Source: Mesobacillus sp. AQ2
GTDB lineage: Bacteria > Bacillota > Bacilli > Bacillales > Cytobacillaceae
Reading direction: 5' to 3'
Length of the DNA stretch: 64,000 bases
Assembly: GCF_030122805.1 (NCBI RefSeq)
Contig: NZ_CP126080.1
Location: forward strand, 935,001-999,000
In this document: positions 9,763 to 18,619 of the stretch, one piece after another
How positions within the stretch are numbered: the first letter of the stretch is position 1
How the letters are laid out: every line of letters starts with the position of its first letter
The notes under the pieces: generated by a model
Told to the model about the DNA's origin: nothing
Databases searched by the model: none
What the model saw: only the letters and a program-made list of their open reading frames with translations
Made by a program: the position numbers and the translations under genes

Positions 9763-10629
9763 TTAATGCCCGCTGCCCTTATCAAAATTACTCCCCGATA
9801 CGTCGGCTACATTCTCGATTGCGACGAGCGCGTTCGGATCGATATCATCAACCACCGAGCGCAGGGTGGACAATTCAATCCGGCTGACGATCGTATAGAT
9901 GATTTTCTTTGGTTCGCTTGAAAAAACGCCCTGGCCCTGGATATAGGTCATGCCGCGTCCTAATTGCTTCAGAAGGGCTTCGGCGATTTCTTCCGGGACA
10001 TCGGAAATGATTGTGACCGATTTTAACTCTTCCATACCCTCAACGACGACGTCAATCATCTTAAAGGCGATAAAATAGGTGATGATCGAGTACATGGCTG
10101 TTTCCCAACTGAACACGAGCAAGGCGGCCAAAAGGAAGATGAACAAGTTCATGATCATGACGATCTGCCCAACGGACACAGTGCGCTTCTTGCTGACAAG
10201 GATTGCGATGATTTCGGTGCCGTCAAGCGCCCCGCCAGCGCGGATGACGAGGCCGACGCCGGTTCCGAGGATGACGGCACCGATGATGGTGGCCAAAAAT
10301 AAATCATCCGTCACCCGGTCGAAGTGATGGAAATACGCTGTCGTTACGGATAAAATAATGACACCGTACAGCGTCCGAAGCGTGAATTTCATACCCATCC
10401 TCTTGTATCCGATATAAAGGAAAGGCAGATTGAACAGGATCAGGAAAATACTCATCGAGACGTTGGTCAATTCCGCTGCGATAATCGAAAGGCCGATGAC
10501 ACCTCCGTCAAGGATGGCGTTGGGGACGAGGAACATATCAAGCCCGAATGCAGCGATAATCGCCCCGATTGTAATTGTCACAAGCTGTGTGACCTCTTTT
10601 ATGACTCTTTTTTTCTTTGTTGCTGCCAC
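9763..10629 (-). CDS. YitT-family membrane protein (DUF161 with DUF2179 domain)
   Basis: The 288-residue protein has five or six hydrophobic segments (about residues 12-205), with the family motif GGVIGLSI and a charged GTGVGLVIRAGGALDGTEI loop, then a soluble DUF2179 ligand-binding-like domain (VTIISDVPEEIAEAL to DPNALVAIENV). YitT proteins are widespread Firmicute membrane proteins of unproven transport function. GTG 10629 is the only start possible, because a stop lies three codons upstream; AAAAGGG precedes it. Confidence 0.88.
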   Translation of the reverse strand: MAATKKKRVIKEVTQLVTITIGAIIAAFGLDMFLVPNAILDGGVIGLSIIAAELTNVSMSIFLILFNLPFLYIGYKRMGMKFTLRTLYGVIILSVTTAYFHHFDRVTDDLFLATIIGAVILGTGVGLVIRAGGALDGTEIIAILVSKKRTVSVGQIVMIMNLFIFLLAALLVFSWETAMYSIITYFIAFKMIDVVVEGMEELKSVTIISDVPEEIAEALLKQLGRGMTYIQGQGVFSSEPKKIIYTIVSRIELSTLRSVVDDIDPNALVAIENVADVSGSNFDKGSGH

Positions 10630-10804
10630 TAAATATCAAACCCTTTTCTATAAAAATCTACTTTCTAATTGCATTGTATGTACTATACTTATTGTATCAA
10701 ACTTAAAAGTCATCTGGAAATTCTACATTATATATCCATGATTAGTAAATGCGTGTTTTGGGGTAATGAGTAGGGAAGTGATTCGAAACAACGGAGGGAC
10801 CATT

Positions 10805-12088
10805 TTGGCTAACGAAATTCAGGTTAAACATAGATCCAATAAGCAACAGACAACGTCGAAAAAAAGGAAAAATCAACACAATAGAAACAAGAATAAGAAA
10901 ACCGGCAACAATTCATATCTTCGAACCAATCCAAGACCGGCAGTTGACGATAACCGCCTCAAGCGTGCCGAAGAGAACGTTGACGATCTGCCGAAAAAAG
11001 ATTCCAGCAAAATAACAAAGCAGGATAGAAGCAAAGTAATCGATCAGAATAATGGTAAACCATCAAAAAAGAGAAACAGCAAAATAACGACTCAAGATAA
11101 CACTAAAACAACAAAACAGAACAACGGCAAAGCAACTACCCAAGATAACGCTAAAACAACAAAACAGAACAACGGCAAAGCAGCAACTCAAGAAAACGGT
11201 AAAACAACGGATCAAAACAACAGCAAAAAAACAAAAAGTAACGCTAAAACAATGAATCAGAACAGCACAAATGGAACAAATCAAAGCAGTGACGAAGCAA
11301 AAAACCAAAACACAGGCAATGAAAAATCGCAAAAAGCTTCTGCTTCTCAGGCGTCTTCAGAAAATCAAGAGGTAAAGCATAAAGAACAATCCGGCAAGTT
11401 TGAAACGGCTTTTAACCGGATCCATAAAGCGCTGAAGGAAATGGTGAAGGGGACGGACAGCGATGCGTTTGTCGAGCTGCTGTACTCTGGCTATAAGAAT
11501 CATTCATTGGTCCGCAAGTATAAAAGTGAGCTGCATCAGTTTGCCAAGCTGCGGAATGCGATTGTCCATGAACGGGTGAATGCGGATTATTATATTGCCG
11601 AGCCGCATATCGAGGTAGTCGAGCGGATTGAGGAAATCGCGAAGGAGTTCGAGAAGCCGCAGACGGCATTATCAATCGCGACCAGTCCTGTGTTTTATTA
11701 TTATGAGGATGCTTATCTAAAAGATGTGCTTAAGGTCATCAACAAGTTTGATTTTACGAGATTCCCGGTCTATGACAAGGATGATAAATATGTTGCACTG
11801 CTGACTTCAACAGAGATCATCCAGTGGATGGCGAAGCATTTTTCCGACAGTGTCGTTCACTTTGAAGATGTGCGGGTGAAAGAATTGCTGACCAAGGGGA
11901 AAAATTATTTCGTGACGTTTGTGGATGAGGAAGCATCTTTATACCATATTGAGGAATTATTCGAGCGTTACCATACGAGGGGCAAGAAGCTCCAGGCGGT
12001 CATTATCACGGAAACAGGCGACCGCCACGGAAAGCCAATCGGTGTCATCACACCATGGGATTTGCTTGACAGTGATCCAGAAGATTGA
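10805..12088 (+). CDS. CBS-domain protein with a long repetitive Asn/Gln/Lys/Thr-rich N-terminal tail
   Basis: Residues 1-200 are low-complexity and hydrophilic, including at least three 16-residue repeats of the type TKQNNGKATTQDNAK (48-bp DNA repeats around 11090-11235). Residues 200-290 form an alpha-helical segment with KLRNAIVHER, which resembles the RNxxxH motif of HEPN-like proteins. The C-terminal 140 residues carry a CBS pair (DFTRFPVYDKDDKYVALLTS and GKPIGVITPWDLL), a fold that usually binds adenine nucleotides. TTG 10805 is preferred to ATG 10766 because GGAGGGACC directly precedes it. Function is unknown; the low-complexity tail appears to be added to a conserved core. Confidence 0.75.
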   Translation: MANEIQVKHRSNKQQTTSKKRKNQHNRNKNKKTGNNSYLRTNPRPAVDDNRLKRAEENVDDLPKKDSSKITKQDRSKVIDQNNGKPSKKRNSKITTQDNTKTTKQNNGKATTQDNAKTTKQNNGKAATQENGKTTDQNNSKKTKSNAKTMNQNSTNGTNQSSDEAKNQNTGNEKSQKASASQASSENQEVKHKEQSGKFETAFNRIHKALKEMVKGTDSDAFVELLYSGYKNHSLVRKYKSELHQFAKLRNAIVHERVNADYYIAEPHIEVVERIEEIAKEFEKPQTALSIATSPVFYYYEDAYLKDVLKVINKFDFTRFPVYDKDDKYVALLTSTEIIQWMAKHFSDSVVHFEDVRVKELLTKGKNYFVTFVDEEASLYHIEELFERYHTRGKKLQAVIITETGDRHGKPIGVITPWDLLDSDPED

Positions 12089-12115
12089 CTTCACAAATCT
12101 TTAGAAAATCGTTCA

Positions 12116-12145
12116 TTGACGAATTTACAGCGATATTGATATACT
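12116..12145 (+). promoter_or_regulatory. SigA promoter of the S-box transcript
   Basis: TTGACG (12116-12121) and TATACT (12140-12145) are separated by 18 bases, about 30 bases before the riboswitch P1 helix. Confidence 0.75.
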
Positions 12146-12176
12146 TCTGCTAATATTAATTATTTTAAATCAATAA

Positions 12177-12321
12177 CTCTTATCCAGAGCGGCGGAGGGA
12201 CAGGCCCTGCGAAGCCCGGCAACCTTCTTTTTTCATTGAAAGGTGCTAATTCCTGAAGAACGATTTCTGAAGATAAGAGAGGCTTAGCAATTGGAACCTC
12301 TCCTTATTTGGAGAGGTTTTT
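12177..12321 (+). promoter_or_regulatory. SAM-I (S-box) riboswitch with terminator
   Basis: Hallmark S-box segments are visible: P1 strand CTCTTATC (12177-12184) pairs with GATAAGAG (12272-12279), with AGAGCGGCGGAGGGA, GCCCGGCAACC and AAAGGTGCTAATTCC in between. A terminator follows (AACCTCTCC 12295-12303 with GGAGAGGTT 12310-12318 and a T run). In this class S-adenosylmethionine binding favours the terminator, shutting off the downstream gene. Confidence 0.96.
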
Positions 12322-12347
12322 ATATTTTTTAAAAGCAGGTGGATGAA

Positions 12348-13493
12348 ATGACGAACAACAGATTTGAAACGGAAGTGCTTCACTCTGTACATACTAAGCA
12401 GCAGGGTATTAAAAGCAAGGCAACACCGATTTACCAGACGTCGGCTTTTACCTTCAATGATCTTGATGAATTGGAGGGTTTTTATCAGGGTGAGGGCAAT
12501 TATTTGTACTCCAGGGTCGGCAATCCGAATACGGATGAACTCGGGCAAGCGGTAGCGGCTCTTGAGCATGCAGAGGATGGTGTGGCGGCTTCATCTGGAT
12601 TGGCTGCAATTTTGGCAGGTGTCCTGGCAGTTGTGAAGAGTGGGGACCATATTGTTGCGGCGGACGATGTGTATGGAGGTAGCTTCCATATGCTAAAAGC
12701 AGAGCTTGAGCGCTTCGGGATTGAAACAACGTTCGTGCCGTTCTCGGATTTGGGCAATGTCACAAACGCCATCAAGCATAATACAAAGCTTCTATACACA
12801 GAGTCGATCACGAATCCGCTGCTTCGCGTTGAAAAGCTGGATGAAGTCATCGAGCTGGCAAAGATTAAAAAACTCGTTGTATTAGTTGATAATACGTTTG
12901 CCACTCCGCTCCATGTGCGTCCATATGAAGGCGGTGCCGATCTGGTTGTCCACAGTGCGACAAAATATATTGGCGGGCATAGCGATGTCACTTCAGGCGT
13001 CATTGTTGGCAGGAAAGAACTGATTGCCGAAGCACGCGCGAGAATCGTCAACCTTGGGGCGAATCTGAGTCCATTTGAAGCGTGGCTGACCTGCAGAGGC
13101 TTGAAGACGCTTGCCTTGAGAATGAAAGCACAATCGGAGAATGCCAGATTGCTTGCCGAATGTCTTCGTGAAAATAAGAATATCGCAAAGGTATACTATC
13201 CATTCGCAGAAGCTGAACAAGGATTTGGGGCTATCGTATCAATTGAGCTGGCGGAGCATGTGGATCCTGCCCAGTTTTTCAAATCGCTTGGCTGGGTAAA
13301 AATCGTTCCGACACTTGCGGGCGTCGAAACCACCGTCTCCCATCCGCTGAAAACCTCCCATCGCGCACTCCCTCCTGAGGCGCAGGAAGAACTTGGCATC
13401 ACTTATCGTCTGGTGAGGATTTCGGTCGGAATTGAGCACGGAGAGGATATCGTTTCACAATTTGAAGCTGCGCTGGCTAAAGCTGTTGAATAG
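12348..13493 (+). CDS. Cys/Met-metabolism PLP enzyme (cystathionine gamma-synthase / O-acylhomoserine sulfhydrylase type)
   Basis: The 381-residue PLP enzyme has the cofactor lysine in HSATKYIGGHSDVTSG and the family motifs SRVGNPNTDEL, SSGLAAI, YGGSF and VDNTFATP. It interconverts homoserine, cysteine and homocysteine derivatives. The S-box upstream ties expression to low SAM and points to methionine synthesis (MetI-like) rather than a cysteine-regulated cystathionine lyase, but sequence alone cannot fix the reaction. ATG 12348 has AGGTGG 5 bases upstream. The gene appears monocistronic, with no metC-type partner beside it. Confidence 0.85.
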   Translation: MTNNRFETEVLHSVHTKQQGIKSKATPIYQTSAFTFNDLDELEGFYQGEGNYLYSRVGNPNTDELGQAVAALEHAEDGVAASSGLAAILAGVLAVVKSGDHIVAADDVYGGSFHMLKAELERFGIETTFVPFSDLGNVTNAIKHNTKLLYTESITNPLLRVEKLDEVIELAKIKKLVVLVDNTFATPLHVRPYEGGADLVVHSATKYIGGHSDVTSGVIVGRKELIAEARARIVNLGANLSPFEAWLTCRGLKTLALRMKAQSENARLLAECLRENKNIAKVYYPFAEAEQGFGAIVSIELAEHVDPAQFFKSLGWVKIVPTLAGVETTVSHPLKTSHRALPPEAQEELGITYRLVRISVGIEHGEDIVSQFEAALAKAVE

Positions 13494-13514
13494 GATGGAA
13501 AATTTTCTGGAAAT

Positions 13515-13522
13515 GCCGATAT
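13515..13522 (+). promoter_or_regulatory. SigD-type -10 element for the chemoreceptor gene
   Basis: GCCGATAT is a perfect SigD -10 sequence. The -35 position 15 bases upstream reads TGGA rather than TAAA, so the promoter is incomplete. It lies 62 bases before the chemoreceptor start. Confidence 0.55.
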
Positions 13523-13541
13523 TATGATAGAAAGATCATTC

Positions 13542-13565
13542 ATCCCCAGTGTTCGCGCTGGGGAT
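13542..13565 (+). terminator. Hairpin between the PLP enzyme and chemoreceptor genes
   Basis: ATCCCCAG (13542-13549) pairs with CTGGGGAT (13558-13565) with a short T stretch after it. It may terminate the upstream transcript or form a leader hairpin of the chemoreceptor mRNA. Confidence 0.45.
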
Positions 13566-13583
13566 TTTACAGGAGTGGATAGT

Positions 13584-14879
13584 ATGCGGGACCTTTCGTT
13601 GAAAACAAAGGTGTTTGCTTTTTTTGGCTTGTTATTCTTTGCTTATGCCATTTCGACGTTATACAATTTTTACTTGCTGAATTCATTCAAAGTAGACTCT
13701 GATCCAGCCGAACTGGTATCCAGGAGTATGTATTCGACAGCCATTGCGGGTTCACTAATTTCAATAGGGTGCCTTGTTTTCATCATTATTTTATTCAAAA
13801 GGGTATTCAAGCCCATCGATCGCCTCACACAAGCGACACAGAGAATTGTTCAGGGTGATCTGGCGGTGGAACTGGCAAGTGATTCAAGTGACGAGATTGG
13901 GAAGCTGACCTCCCATTTTGATGCGATGATCAGTCAATTAAGGCTGCTCGTAGCCCAATGCCAGGACAATACCCGGGTTTTGCACGACTCTGCAAGAAAG
14001 CTATTCGAGAATTCACAGGTCCATGAAAATGAAAGCGAGAGAATAAAAGCTTCCATTCTTCAAGTCTCTGCAGGTGCTGAACAGCAGCAGGGCCATTCGG
14101 CAGTGCTGAGTGATATTGTTGATAATATGGTGCAAAGAATCAGCGAGATTGCTGAACTATCGAATCGGATTGAAACAATGTCCACGACCAATGCTGTTAA
14201 AAGTGAACAAGGCCAGACGTTCATCAGTGAAACGAGCACACAGGTGGGACGGATGGATCAGATTACGAGGCAGGCTGCCAGGGATGCTGAATCACTGGCT
14301 GAAAAGACGAATAAAATCGAAGAGATCGTCAGTATCATTTCTGGAATTGCCAACCAAACAAATCTGCTGGCATTAAACGCGGCAATCGAAGCTGCACGCG
14401 CAGGGGAACAAGGGAAGGGTTTTGCTGTCGTAGCCGGTGAAGTGCGATTATTGGCAGAGCAATCGCTGCATGCATCCCGGCAAATCCAGGATACAATCGA
14501 GGTTGTCCGCAGTGACATTAAACAGATGGTGGATGTCATGTCTGGCGGAAGCATGGAAGTACAAAAGGGCAGCAAGTTATTCGGTAATGTTGAAATGCAA
14601 TATAATGAGATGCGGGATGGGATTCTGTCCATCCAGAAGGAAATTGGCACCATCAGCCAGTACACTGCAGATTTGAATCAGCAGACAGATAAATTGTTGA
14701 CGATGAATAATGAAACGAATGTCATTTTACAAACAAATGCAGCCGGGATTGCCGAAATGGCAGCAGGGTTTGAGAATCAGGGAGAGACGGTCAGGGAATT
14801 GACCTTGACGGCTGAGAACCTGACACAAGTTTCTTCGGTCTTGAACAAGACCGTATCCGTCTATACACACAGTCAATAA
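13584..14879 (+). CDS. Methyl-accepting chemotaxis protein with very short external domain
   Basis: The 431-residue receptor has TM1 (about residues 12-32), a short external loop of about 30 residues, TM2 (about 55-78), a HAMP domain ([19 protein letters not shown] to [14 protein letters not shown]) and the signalling hairpin with the conserved tip [20 protein letters not shown]. The tiny external part suggests it senses through the membrane, HAMP or a partner rather than by a periplasmic ligand domain. AGGAG 10 bases upstream of ATG 13584 fixes the start; the upstream ATG 13524 is not supported. A SigD -10 element lies in front. Confidence 0.9.
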   Translation: MRDLSLKTKVFAFFGLLFFAYAISTLYNFYLLNSFKVDSDPAELVSRSMYSTAIAGSLISIGCLVFIIILFKRVFKPIDRLTQATQRIVQGDLAVELASDSSDEIGKLTSHFDAMISQLRLLVAQCQDNTRVLHDSARKLFENSQVHENESERIKASILQVSAGAEQQQGHSAVLSDIVDNMVQRISEIAELSNRIETMSTTNAVKSEQGQTFISETSTQVGRMDQITRQAARDAESLAEKTNKIEEIVSIISGIANQTNLLALNAAIEAARAGEQGKGFAVVAGEVRLLAEQSLHASRQIQDTIEVVRSDIKQMVDVMSGGSMEVQKGSKLFGNVEMQYNEMRDGILSIQKEIGTISQYTADLNQQTDKLLTMNNETNVILQTNAAGIAEMAAGFENQGETVRELTLTAENLTQVSSVLNKTVSVYTHSQ

Positions 14880-14893
14880 TCCTTCGACATCAG

Positions 14894-14918
14894 GTTTACA
14901 CATCCTGTATGCGGGTAT
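14894..14918 (+). promoter_or_regulatory. SigB-type general stress promoter
   Basis: GTTTAC (14894-14899) and GGGTAT (14913-14918) with 13 bases between them match the SigB consensus GTTTAA-N12-15-GGGTAT. The downstream product is a general-stress-protein family member. Confidence 0.75.
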
Positions 14919-14956
14919 CTTTAAAAAGGACTACTCGTCTAAAGGAGGCTTTTAAT

Positions 14957-15529
14957 ATGTTTGAACATGAAAAACATCTTGTTGGAGTATATGATAACGA
15001 GCAAGACGCAATCCAGGCCGTAGAGGACCTGAAAAGGCAAGGGTACAATACCGATGATATCTCTGTTATTAGTAAAAACGACGATGAGATTGATCACGTC
15101 AACGAAGCAACCGGTACAAAGACTGAGGAAGGTCTTGCTGCAGGTGCGGCAACAGGCGGTATATTAGGCGGCCTTACAGGATTACTGGCAGGCATCGGAG
15201 CCCTAGCGATTCCTGGAATCGGCCCAATCGTAGCTGCAGGCCCGATTGCTGCGACACTTACTGGTGCTGCAGTAGGCGCAGGTGCCGGCGGATTGGCCGG
15301 AGCATTAATCGGAATGGGTATTCCGGAAGATGAAGCAGAACGTTACGAAGGCTATGTAAAAGAAGGCAAAATCCTTGTAGTCGTCGAGCGTGAAGAGAAC
15401 AGAGTCGGCCTGAATGATGGTACAACAACCACTGGTTTGGATGGAACAAGAACGACCAACCCGGTTGATGCACCTCTAACATCGGACAACCCGGCTAACA
15501 CTCGTTTTGACAACACACGTGATTTTTAA
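14957..15529 (+). CDS. General stress protein 17M-like protein with glycine-zipper segment
   Basis: The 190-residue protein starts with the general stress 17M/YflT domain (HLVGVYDNEQDAIQAVEDL to GYNTDDISVI). A Gly/Ala-rich glycine-zipper hydrophobic region (about residues 55-110: GAATGGILGGLTGLLAGIGA) and a polar Thr/Asn/Asp-rich tail follow. ATG 14957 lies behind AAAGGAGG. The SigB-type promoter 40 bases upstream agrees with a stress role. Molecular activity is not known; the zipper suggests membrane association or oligomerisation. Confidence 0.85.
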   Translation: MFEHEKHLVGVYDNEQDAIQAVEDLKRQGYNTDDISVISKNDDEIDHVNEATGTKTEEGLAAGAATGGILGGLTGLLAGIGALAIPGIGPIVAAGPIAATLTGAAVGAGAGGLAGALIGMGIPEDEAERYEGYVKEGKILVVVEREENRVGLNDGTTTTGLDGTRTTNPVDAPLTSDNPANTRFDNTRDF

Positions 15530-15537
15530 TCGATAGA

Positions 15538-15563
15538 AAAGGCTGCCATTGGCAGCTTTTTTT
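15538..15563 (+). terminator. Terminator of the stress-protein gene
   Basis: GCTGCC and GGCAGC around a three-base loop are followed by a long T run. Confidence 0.8.
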
Positions 15564-15621
15564 ACTGTCTCTGAAAATGACAATTTACGATTCCGCGATG
15601 CCCTTTTCCCTGTTTCAAACG

Positions 15622-15660
15622 GCAAAAGCTGGCTGCATCAATTTAGCAGCCAGCTTTTGC
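15622..15660. terminator. Perfect 15-bp hairpin between convergent genes
   Basis: 15622-15636 pairs perfectly with 15646-15660 around a nine-base loop. It ends at the stop codon of the minus-strand gene and probably terminates that gene; a second function in the plus direction is possible. Confidence 0.7.
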
Positions 15661-15803
15661 TATTCTTTCTCTTTAGTATCCAGTAAATCAATCCGGCTTG
15701 CATCATCGAAATCAAAAGCAGAGGTAATGAAAAACATTAAAGTACCGCCAAGCAGGCCGAGACAAATGACATAACCGATCGTCATAACCCATAGATATCC
15801 CAT
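15660..15803 (-). CDS. Small single-span membrane protein, 47 residues
   Basis: The product starts MGYLWVMTIGYVICLGL, giving one transmembrane helix followed by an acidic tail (FDFDDASRIDLLD). The start is chosen because AAGGGAGGA lies 9 bases upstream on the minus strand; the longer in-frame extension has no ribosome site of its own. No family recognised. Confidence 0.6.
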   Translation of the reverse strand: MGYLWVMTIGYVICLGLLGGTLMFFITSAFDFDDASRIDLLDTKEKE

Positions 15804-15926
15804 AATCCTCATTCCTCCCTTGATAAAACTATATGCATTGTTAAAGTGATGTTTTCTTGTTAGTTCAATATTCAACTGTATATTTTTATCAAATCTTCTC
15901 ATCCTATCAGTTGAGGAGGAGTGAAG

Positions 15927-16535
15927 ATGGTAAAAAAAATCATATTGGCCCTTGTTTTAATGAGTATGGCTATTCCGACCGCATCATTCGCGCAACAAGT
16001 CTATACGGTTCAGAATGGGGACTCTTTATGGAAAATTTCGGTCAGGTTCAAGGTTGGCCTTTCGGAACTTATCGGTGCTAACCAGCAATTCAAGAATCCT
16101 AGATTGATTTATCCTGGCCAGCGAGTCAATATCCCTAATTTAAGCGCCGCAAAGAGTATTGAAAGCCAGGTCATCCAGTTGACGAACCACGAGCGGGCGA
16201 AGAATGGACTTAAGCCAGTGGCAGCTGACTGGCAGCTTTCAAGGGTTGCGCGTTACAAATCTGCAGAAATGAGAGATAAAAGTTACTTTTCCCATACAAG
16301 CCCTACATACGGCAGTCCATTCACCATGATGAGGAATTTTGGAGTCAACCACAGGAGCGCGGCTGAAAATATAGCAGCGGGGCAGAGGACCCCCCACGAA
16401 GTAGTCCAATCATGGATGAACAGCCCTGGACATCGCAAAAATATCCTTAGCCCTGCATACACCCACATTGGTGTCGGGCATGCTGCAGGCGGGGATTATG
16501 GACACTATTGGACTCAGATGTTCATCACAAAATAA
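15927..16535 (+). CDS. Secreted LysM plus CAP/SCP-domain protein
   Basis: The 202-residue protein has a signal peptide (residues 1-22, ending ASFAQQ), a LysM peptidoglycan-binding domain (YTVQNGDSLWKISVRFKVG to YPGQRVNIP, about 25-68) and a CAP domain (HERAKNGLKPV, SYFSHTSP, AAENIAAGQ, WMNSPGHRKNIL). This resembles Bacillus YkwD-type proteins and likely acts at the wall or spore surface. ATG 15927 is preferred to GTG 15921 because AGGAGG is 7 bases before it. Confidence 0.9.
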   Translation: MVKKIILALVLMSMAIPTASFAQQVYTVQNGDSLWKISVRFKVGLSELIGANQQFKNPRLIYPGQRVNIPNLSAAKSIESQVIQLTNHERAKNGLKPVAADWQLSRVARYKSAEMRDKSYFSHTSPTYGSPFTMMRNFGVNHRSAAENIAAGQRTPHEVVQSWMNSPGHRKNILSPAYTHIGVGHAAGGDYGHYWTQMFITK

Positions 16536-16547
16536 GGAACGGAAGAA

Positions 16548-16580
16548 ATACCCCGGTGAAGCTGTCACCGGGGTATTTTT
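16548..16580 (+). terminator. Terminator of the LysM-CAP gene
   Basis: ATACCCCGGTGA pairs with TCACCGGGGTAT around a five-base loop, then TTTT. Confidence 0.9.
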
Positions 16581-16629
16581 ATGAGAGGAAAACGCAAGAG
16601 TGACGACCGGTCCGGTATGGTGCTAAGCC

Positions 16630-16644
16630 TCAGGACCTACCTGA
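16630..16644 (+). promoter_or_regulatory. Candidate operator upstream of liaI
   Basis: TCAGG-ACCTA-CCTGA is an inverted repeat about 80 bases before liaI, where LiaR would be expected to bind. I cannot confirm it against a LiaR consensus, so this is a positional guess. Confidence 0.25.
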
Positions 16645-16721
16645 AAATCAAGCTCAGGCACGTTATGGATTTTTTACGGCAAAGGTAAGATGAGTACATA
16701 AGAGATAAGGAGGAATTGAAC

Positions 16722-17066
16722 ATGAAAAAATTTGGTTTACTGTTTGCCGGCTTCATCGCTGCAATGGTACTGATGTCAAACCTTGGTCCGCTTGTGGGTC
16801 TCGGCGTGAGCTTGCTGGTGCTTTACTTTGTCGTAAAGCAATTTTTAAAGGCTCACTCGACAGCCGGAAAAATCGGCTGGGGAATAGCCGGGTTCATCAT
16901 CTTGATGGCTGCAGCTTCAAATGTGCCAGCAATCCTGGGAATCGCAGCAGCTTACGTCCTTTACCTTGTATACAAGAACTGGGACAAAAAAGAAGTAGCA
17001 ATGAAAGAAGCAAACGATCCATTTGTCAACTTCGAGAAGCAATGGGCAGAAATGAAAAACAACTAG
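16722..17066 (+). CDS. liaI: LiaI-like membrane protein
   Basis: The 114-residue protein has three or four short hydrophobic helices and a charged tail (NWDKKEVAMKEANDPF). It directly precedes the PspA-family gene with the same orientation and 45 bases between them, the liaI position in Bacillus, where LiaI anchors LiaH to the membrane under cell-wall antibiotic stress. ATG 16722 lies 8 bases after AAGGAGGAA. Identity rests largely on operon context, because LiaI proteins diverge strongly. Confidence 0.75.
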   Translation: MKKFGLLFAGFIAAMVLMSNLGPLVGLGVSLLVLYFVVKQFLKAHSTAGKIGWGIAGFIILMAAASNVPAILGIAAAYVLYLVYKNWDKKEVAMKEANDPFVNFEKQWAEMKNN

Positions 17067-17111
17067 GCTGCTGAAACACTACTATATGCGAAAAAAAAGG
17101 AGAGATTGTAA

Positions 17112-17756
17112 ATGGCTAATCTATTAACAAGAATCAAAAACACTGTAATGGCAGATCTTCATGAGGCACTTGACCAGAAGGAAAGAAAGAACCCGATTGC
17201 ACTGTTGAACCAGTATCTTCGTGAATGTGAAGCGGAGACTGAAAAGGTCGCGAAGCTGCTTGAACGCCAGGGCCAGCTTAAGGAACAGTTTGCCCGGGAA
17301 TACCAGCAGGCAATTGAAATGGCAGACAAACGGAGACATCAGACGGAAATCGCGATGAGAGCGGGGGAAGCGGAACTTCAGGAGTTCGCCAGCAGGGAAC
17401 AGGTTCAATATGAAGAACGCTCAGCCCGACTGAAGGAAGCGATGGAAAATGCAGGCAAGCAGCAGGTGGAGCTCGAACATAAATATGAAGACATGAAGCA
17501 TAAATTGAAGGATATGCACATCCGACGACTCGAATTGATGGGCCGTGAGAATGTTACTCGTGCCAATTACCGGATGGACCAGGTGCTTGACCACAGCGAT
17601 GGCTCCGACAAAGCCTATTCTAGGTTCACGGATATGGAAGCCTATCTTGATCAATTAGAAGAAAAGGTGAACAGCAACTATCACCGTAATACGATTGACG
17701 CAAGGATTGCCCAGCTCGAAAAAGAGTTCAAAAATAAAGAAACCCATACTATTTAA
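17112..17756 (+). CDS. liaH: Phage-shock protein A family protein LiaH
   Basis: The 214-residue, almost wholly alpha-helical coiled-coil protein has the PspA/IM30 N-terminus (MANLLTRIKNTVMADLHEAL) and heptad-rich body. LiaH forms rings at the membrane that protect the envelope against bacitracin, daptomycin and similar agents. It follows liaI and is followed by a terminator at 17780, so most transcripts probably stop here, leaving the regulators downstream at a lower level, as in B. subtilis. Confidence 0.92.
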   Translation: MANLLTRIKNTVMADLHEALDQKERKNPIALLNQYLRECEAETEKVAKLLERQGQLKEQFAREYQQAIEMADKRRHQTEIAMRAGEAELQEFASREQVQYEERSARLKEAMENAGKQQVELEHKYEDMKHKLKDMHIRRLELMGRENVTRANYRMDQVLDHSDGSDKAYSRFTDMEAYLDQLEEKVNSNYHRNTIDARIAQLEKEFKNKETHTI

Positions 17757-17779
17757 TAGGCAAAACATGGTATTCTATA

Positions 17780-17804
17780 AAGGCGCAGGCAGCTGCGCCT
17801 TTTG
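17780..17804 (+). terminator. Terminator between liaIH and liaFSR
   Basis: AGGCGCA (17781-17787) pairs with TGCGCCT (17794-17800), then a T run. It probably attenuates read-through from the inducible liaI promoter into liaFSR. Confidence 0.8.
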
Positions 17805-17884
17805 GATATCACCTCTATTGAACTTCAACTTCATTCCACAGTAAACTTAATCCCAAATATTTAAAAAGGAAGGGGGAAAACACC

Positions 17885-18619
17885 GTGTTGAACAAGATGA
17901 AAAATGATTATGTCAGCTGGATTGTGATTACCGGAGTGATCCTCCTTTTGCTGGAAGTTTCTTTTTTCAACGAAGGGCTGATTTTCTCCCTTCTGGCAAG
18001 TGGAGCGATGATTTACTTTGGACGCTCTTTAATGCCGAAAAAATCAGGAAAGGTGCTGTTCTGGGCGGGATTATTCTTTTTCCTGAGCAGCGTTTTCAGC
18101 ATGATGACCTTCAGGTTTTTCCTGTTGGCGGTACTGATCTATCTGGTATATCAATATATCCAATCAAAAAAGAAGCCTGAACTGATTACGCCAGTTTTAC
18201 AGAAGCCTGAAAAGGAAGTCAGCAAGGAAATGGTGATTGAGAAACCGCCGCTTTTTAAAAATCGCTTGTTTGGACATCAGGAAACACCCTCACATGTGTA
18301 TGAGTGGGATGATGTCAACATCCAGACCGCAATTGGCGACAGCGTGATCGACTTGAGCATGACGGTGCTGCCAAAAGGCGAGACGGTAATTTTCATCCGG
18401 AATATCATCGGAAATGTAAAGGTATATGTGCCATATGATGTGGAAGTCACTCTCCGCCATTCATCGATTGTTGGCTCTGCCGAAGTTTTCGGACACCAGG
18501 AAGGCAGGGTGCTGAACCAAAGTCTGTACGTGCAGACCCCTGGTTACGAAGAGGCCGGGCAAAAGGTGAAAATCTTCACCTCGATGATCGTCGGGAATAT
18601 CGAGGTGAAACGCATATGA
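17885..18619 (+). CDS. liaF: LiaF, membrane inhibitor of the LiaRS system
   Basis: The 244-residue protein has about four hydrophobic helices in residues 10-95 and a C-terminal beta-rich DUF2154-type domain (GDSVIDLSMTVLPKGETVIFIRN, GNVKVYVP, GSAEVFG). LiaF keeps LiaS in its phosphatase state when the envelope is intact. GTG 17885 follows AGGGGGAAA. Its TGA overlaps the liaS ATG, indicating translational coupling. B. subtilis liaG, normally between liaH and liaF, is absent. Confidence 0.92.
   Translation: MLNKMKNDYVSWIVITGVILLLLEVSFFNEGLIFSLLASGAMIYFGRSLMPKKSGKVLFWAGLFFFLSSVFSMMTFRFFLLAVLIYLVYQYIQSKKKPELITPVLQKPEKEVSKEMVIEKPPLFKNRLFGHQETPSHVYEWDDVNIQTAIGDSVIDLSMTVLPKGETVIFIRNIIGNVKVYVPYDVEVTLRHSSIVGSAEVFGHQEGRVLNQSLYVQTPGYEEAGQKVKIFTSMIVGNIEVKRI

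Noticed and set aside
11063..11332. Minus-strand ORF rich in Cys, Phe and Val
   Set aside because: Antisense of the Asn/Lys/Thr repeat tail of the CBS protein; composition is a by-product of that repeat.
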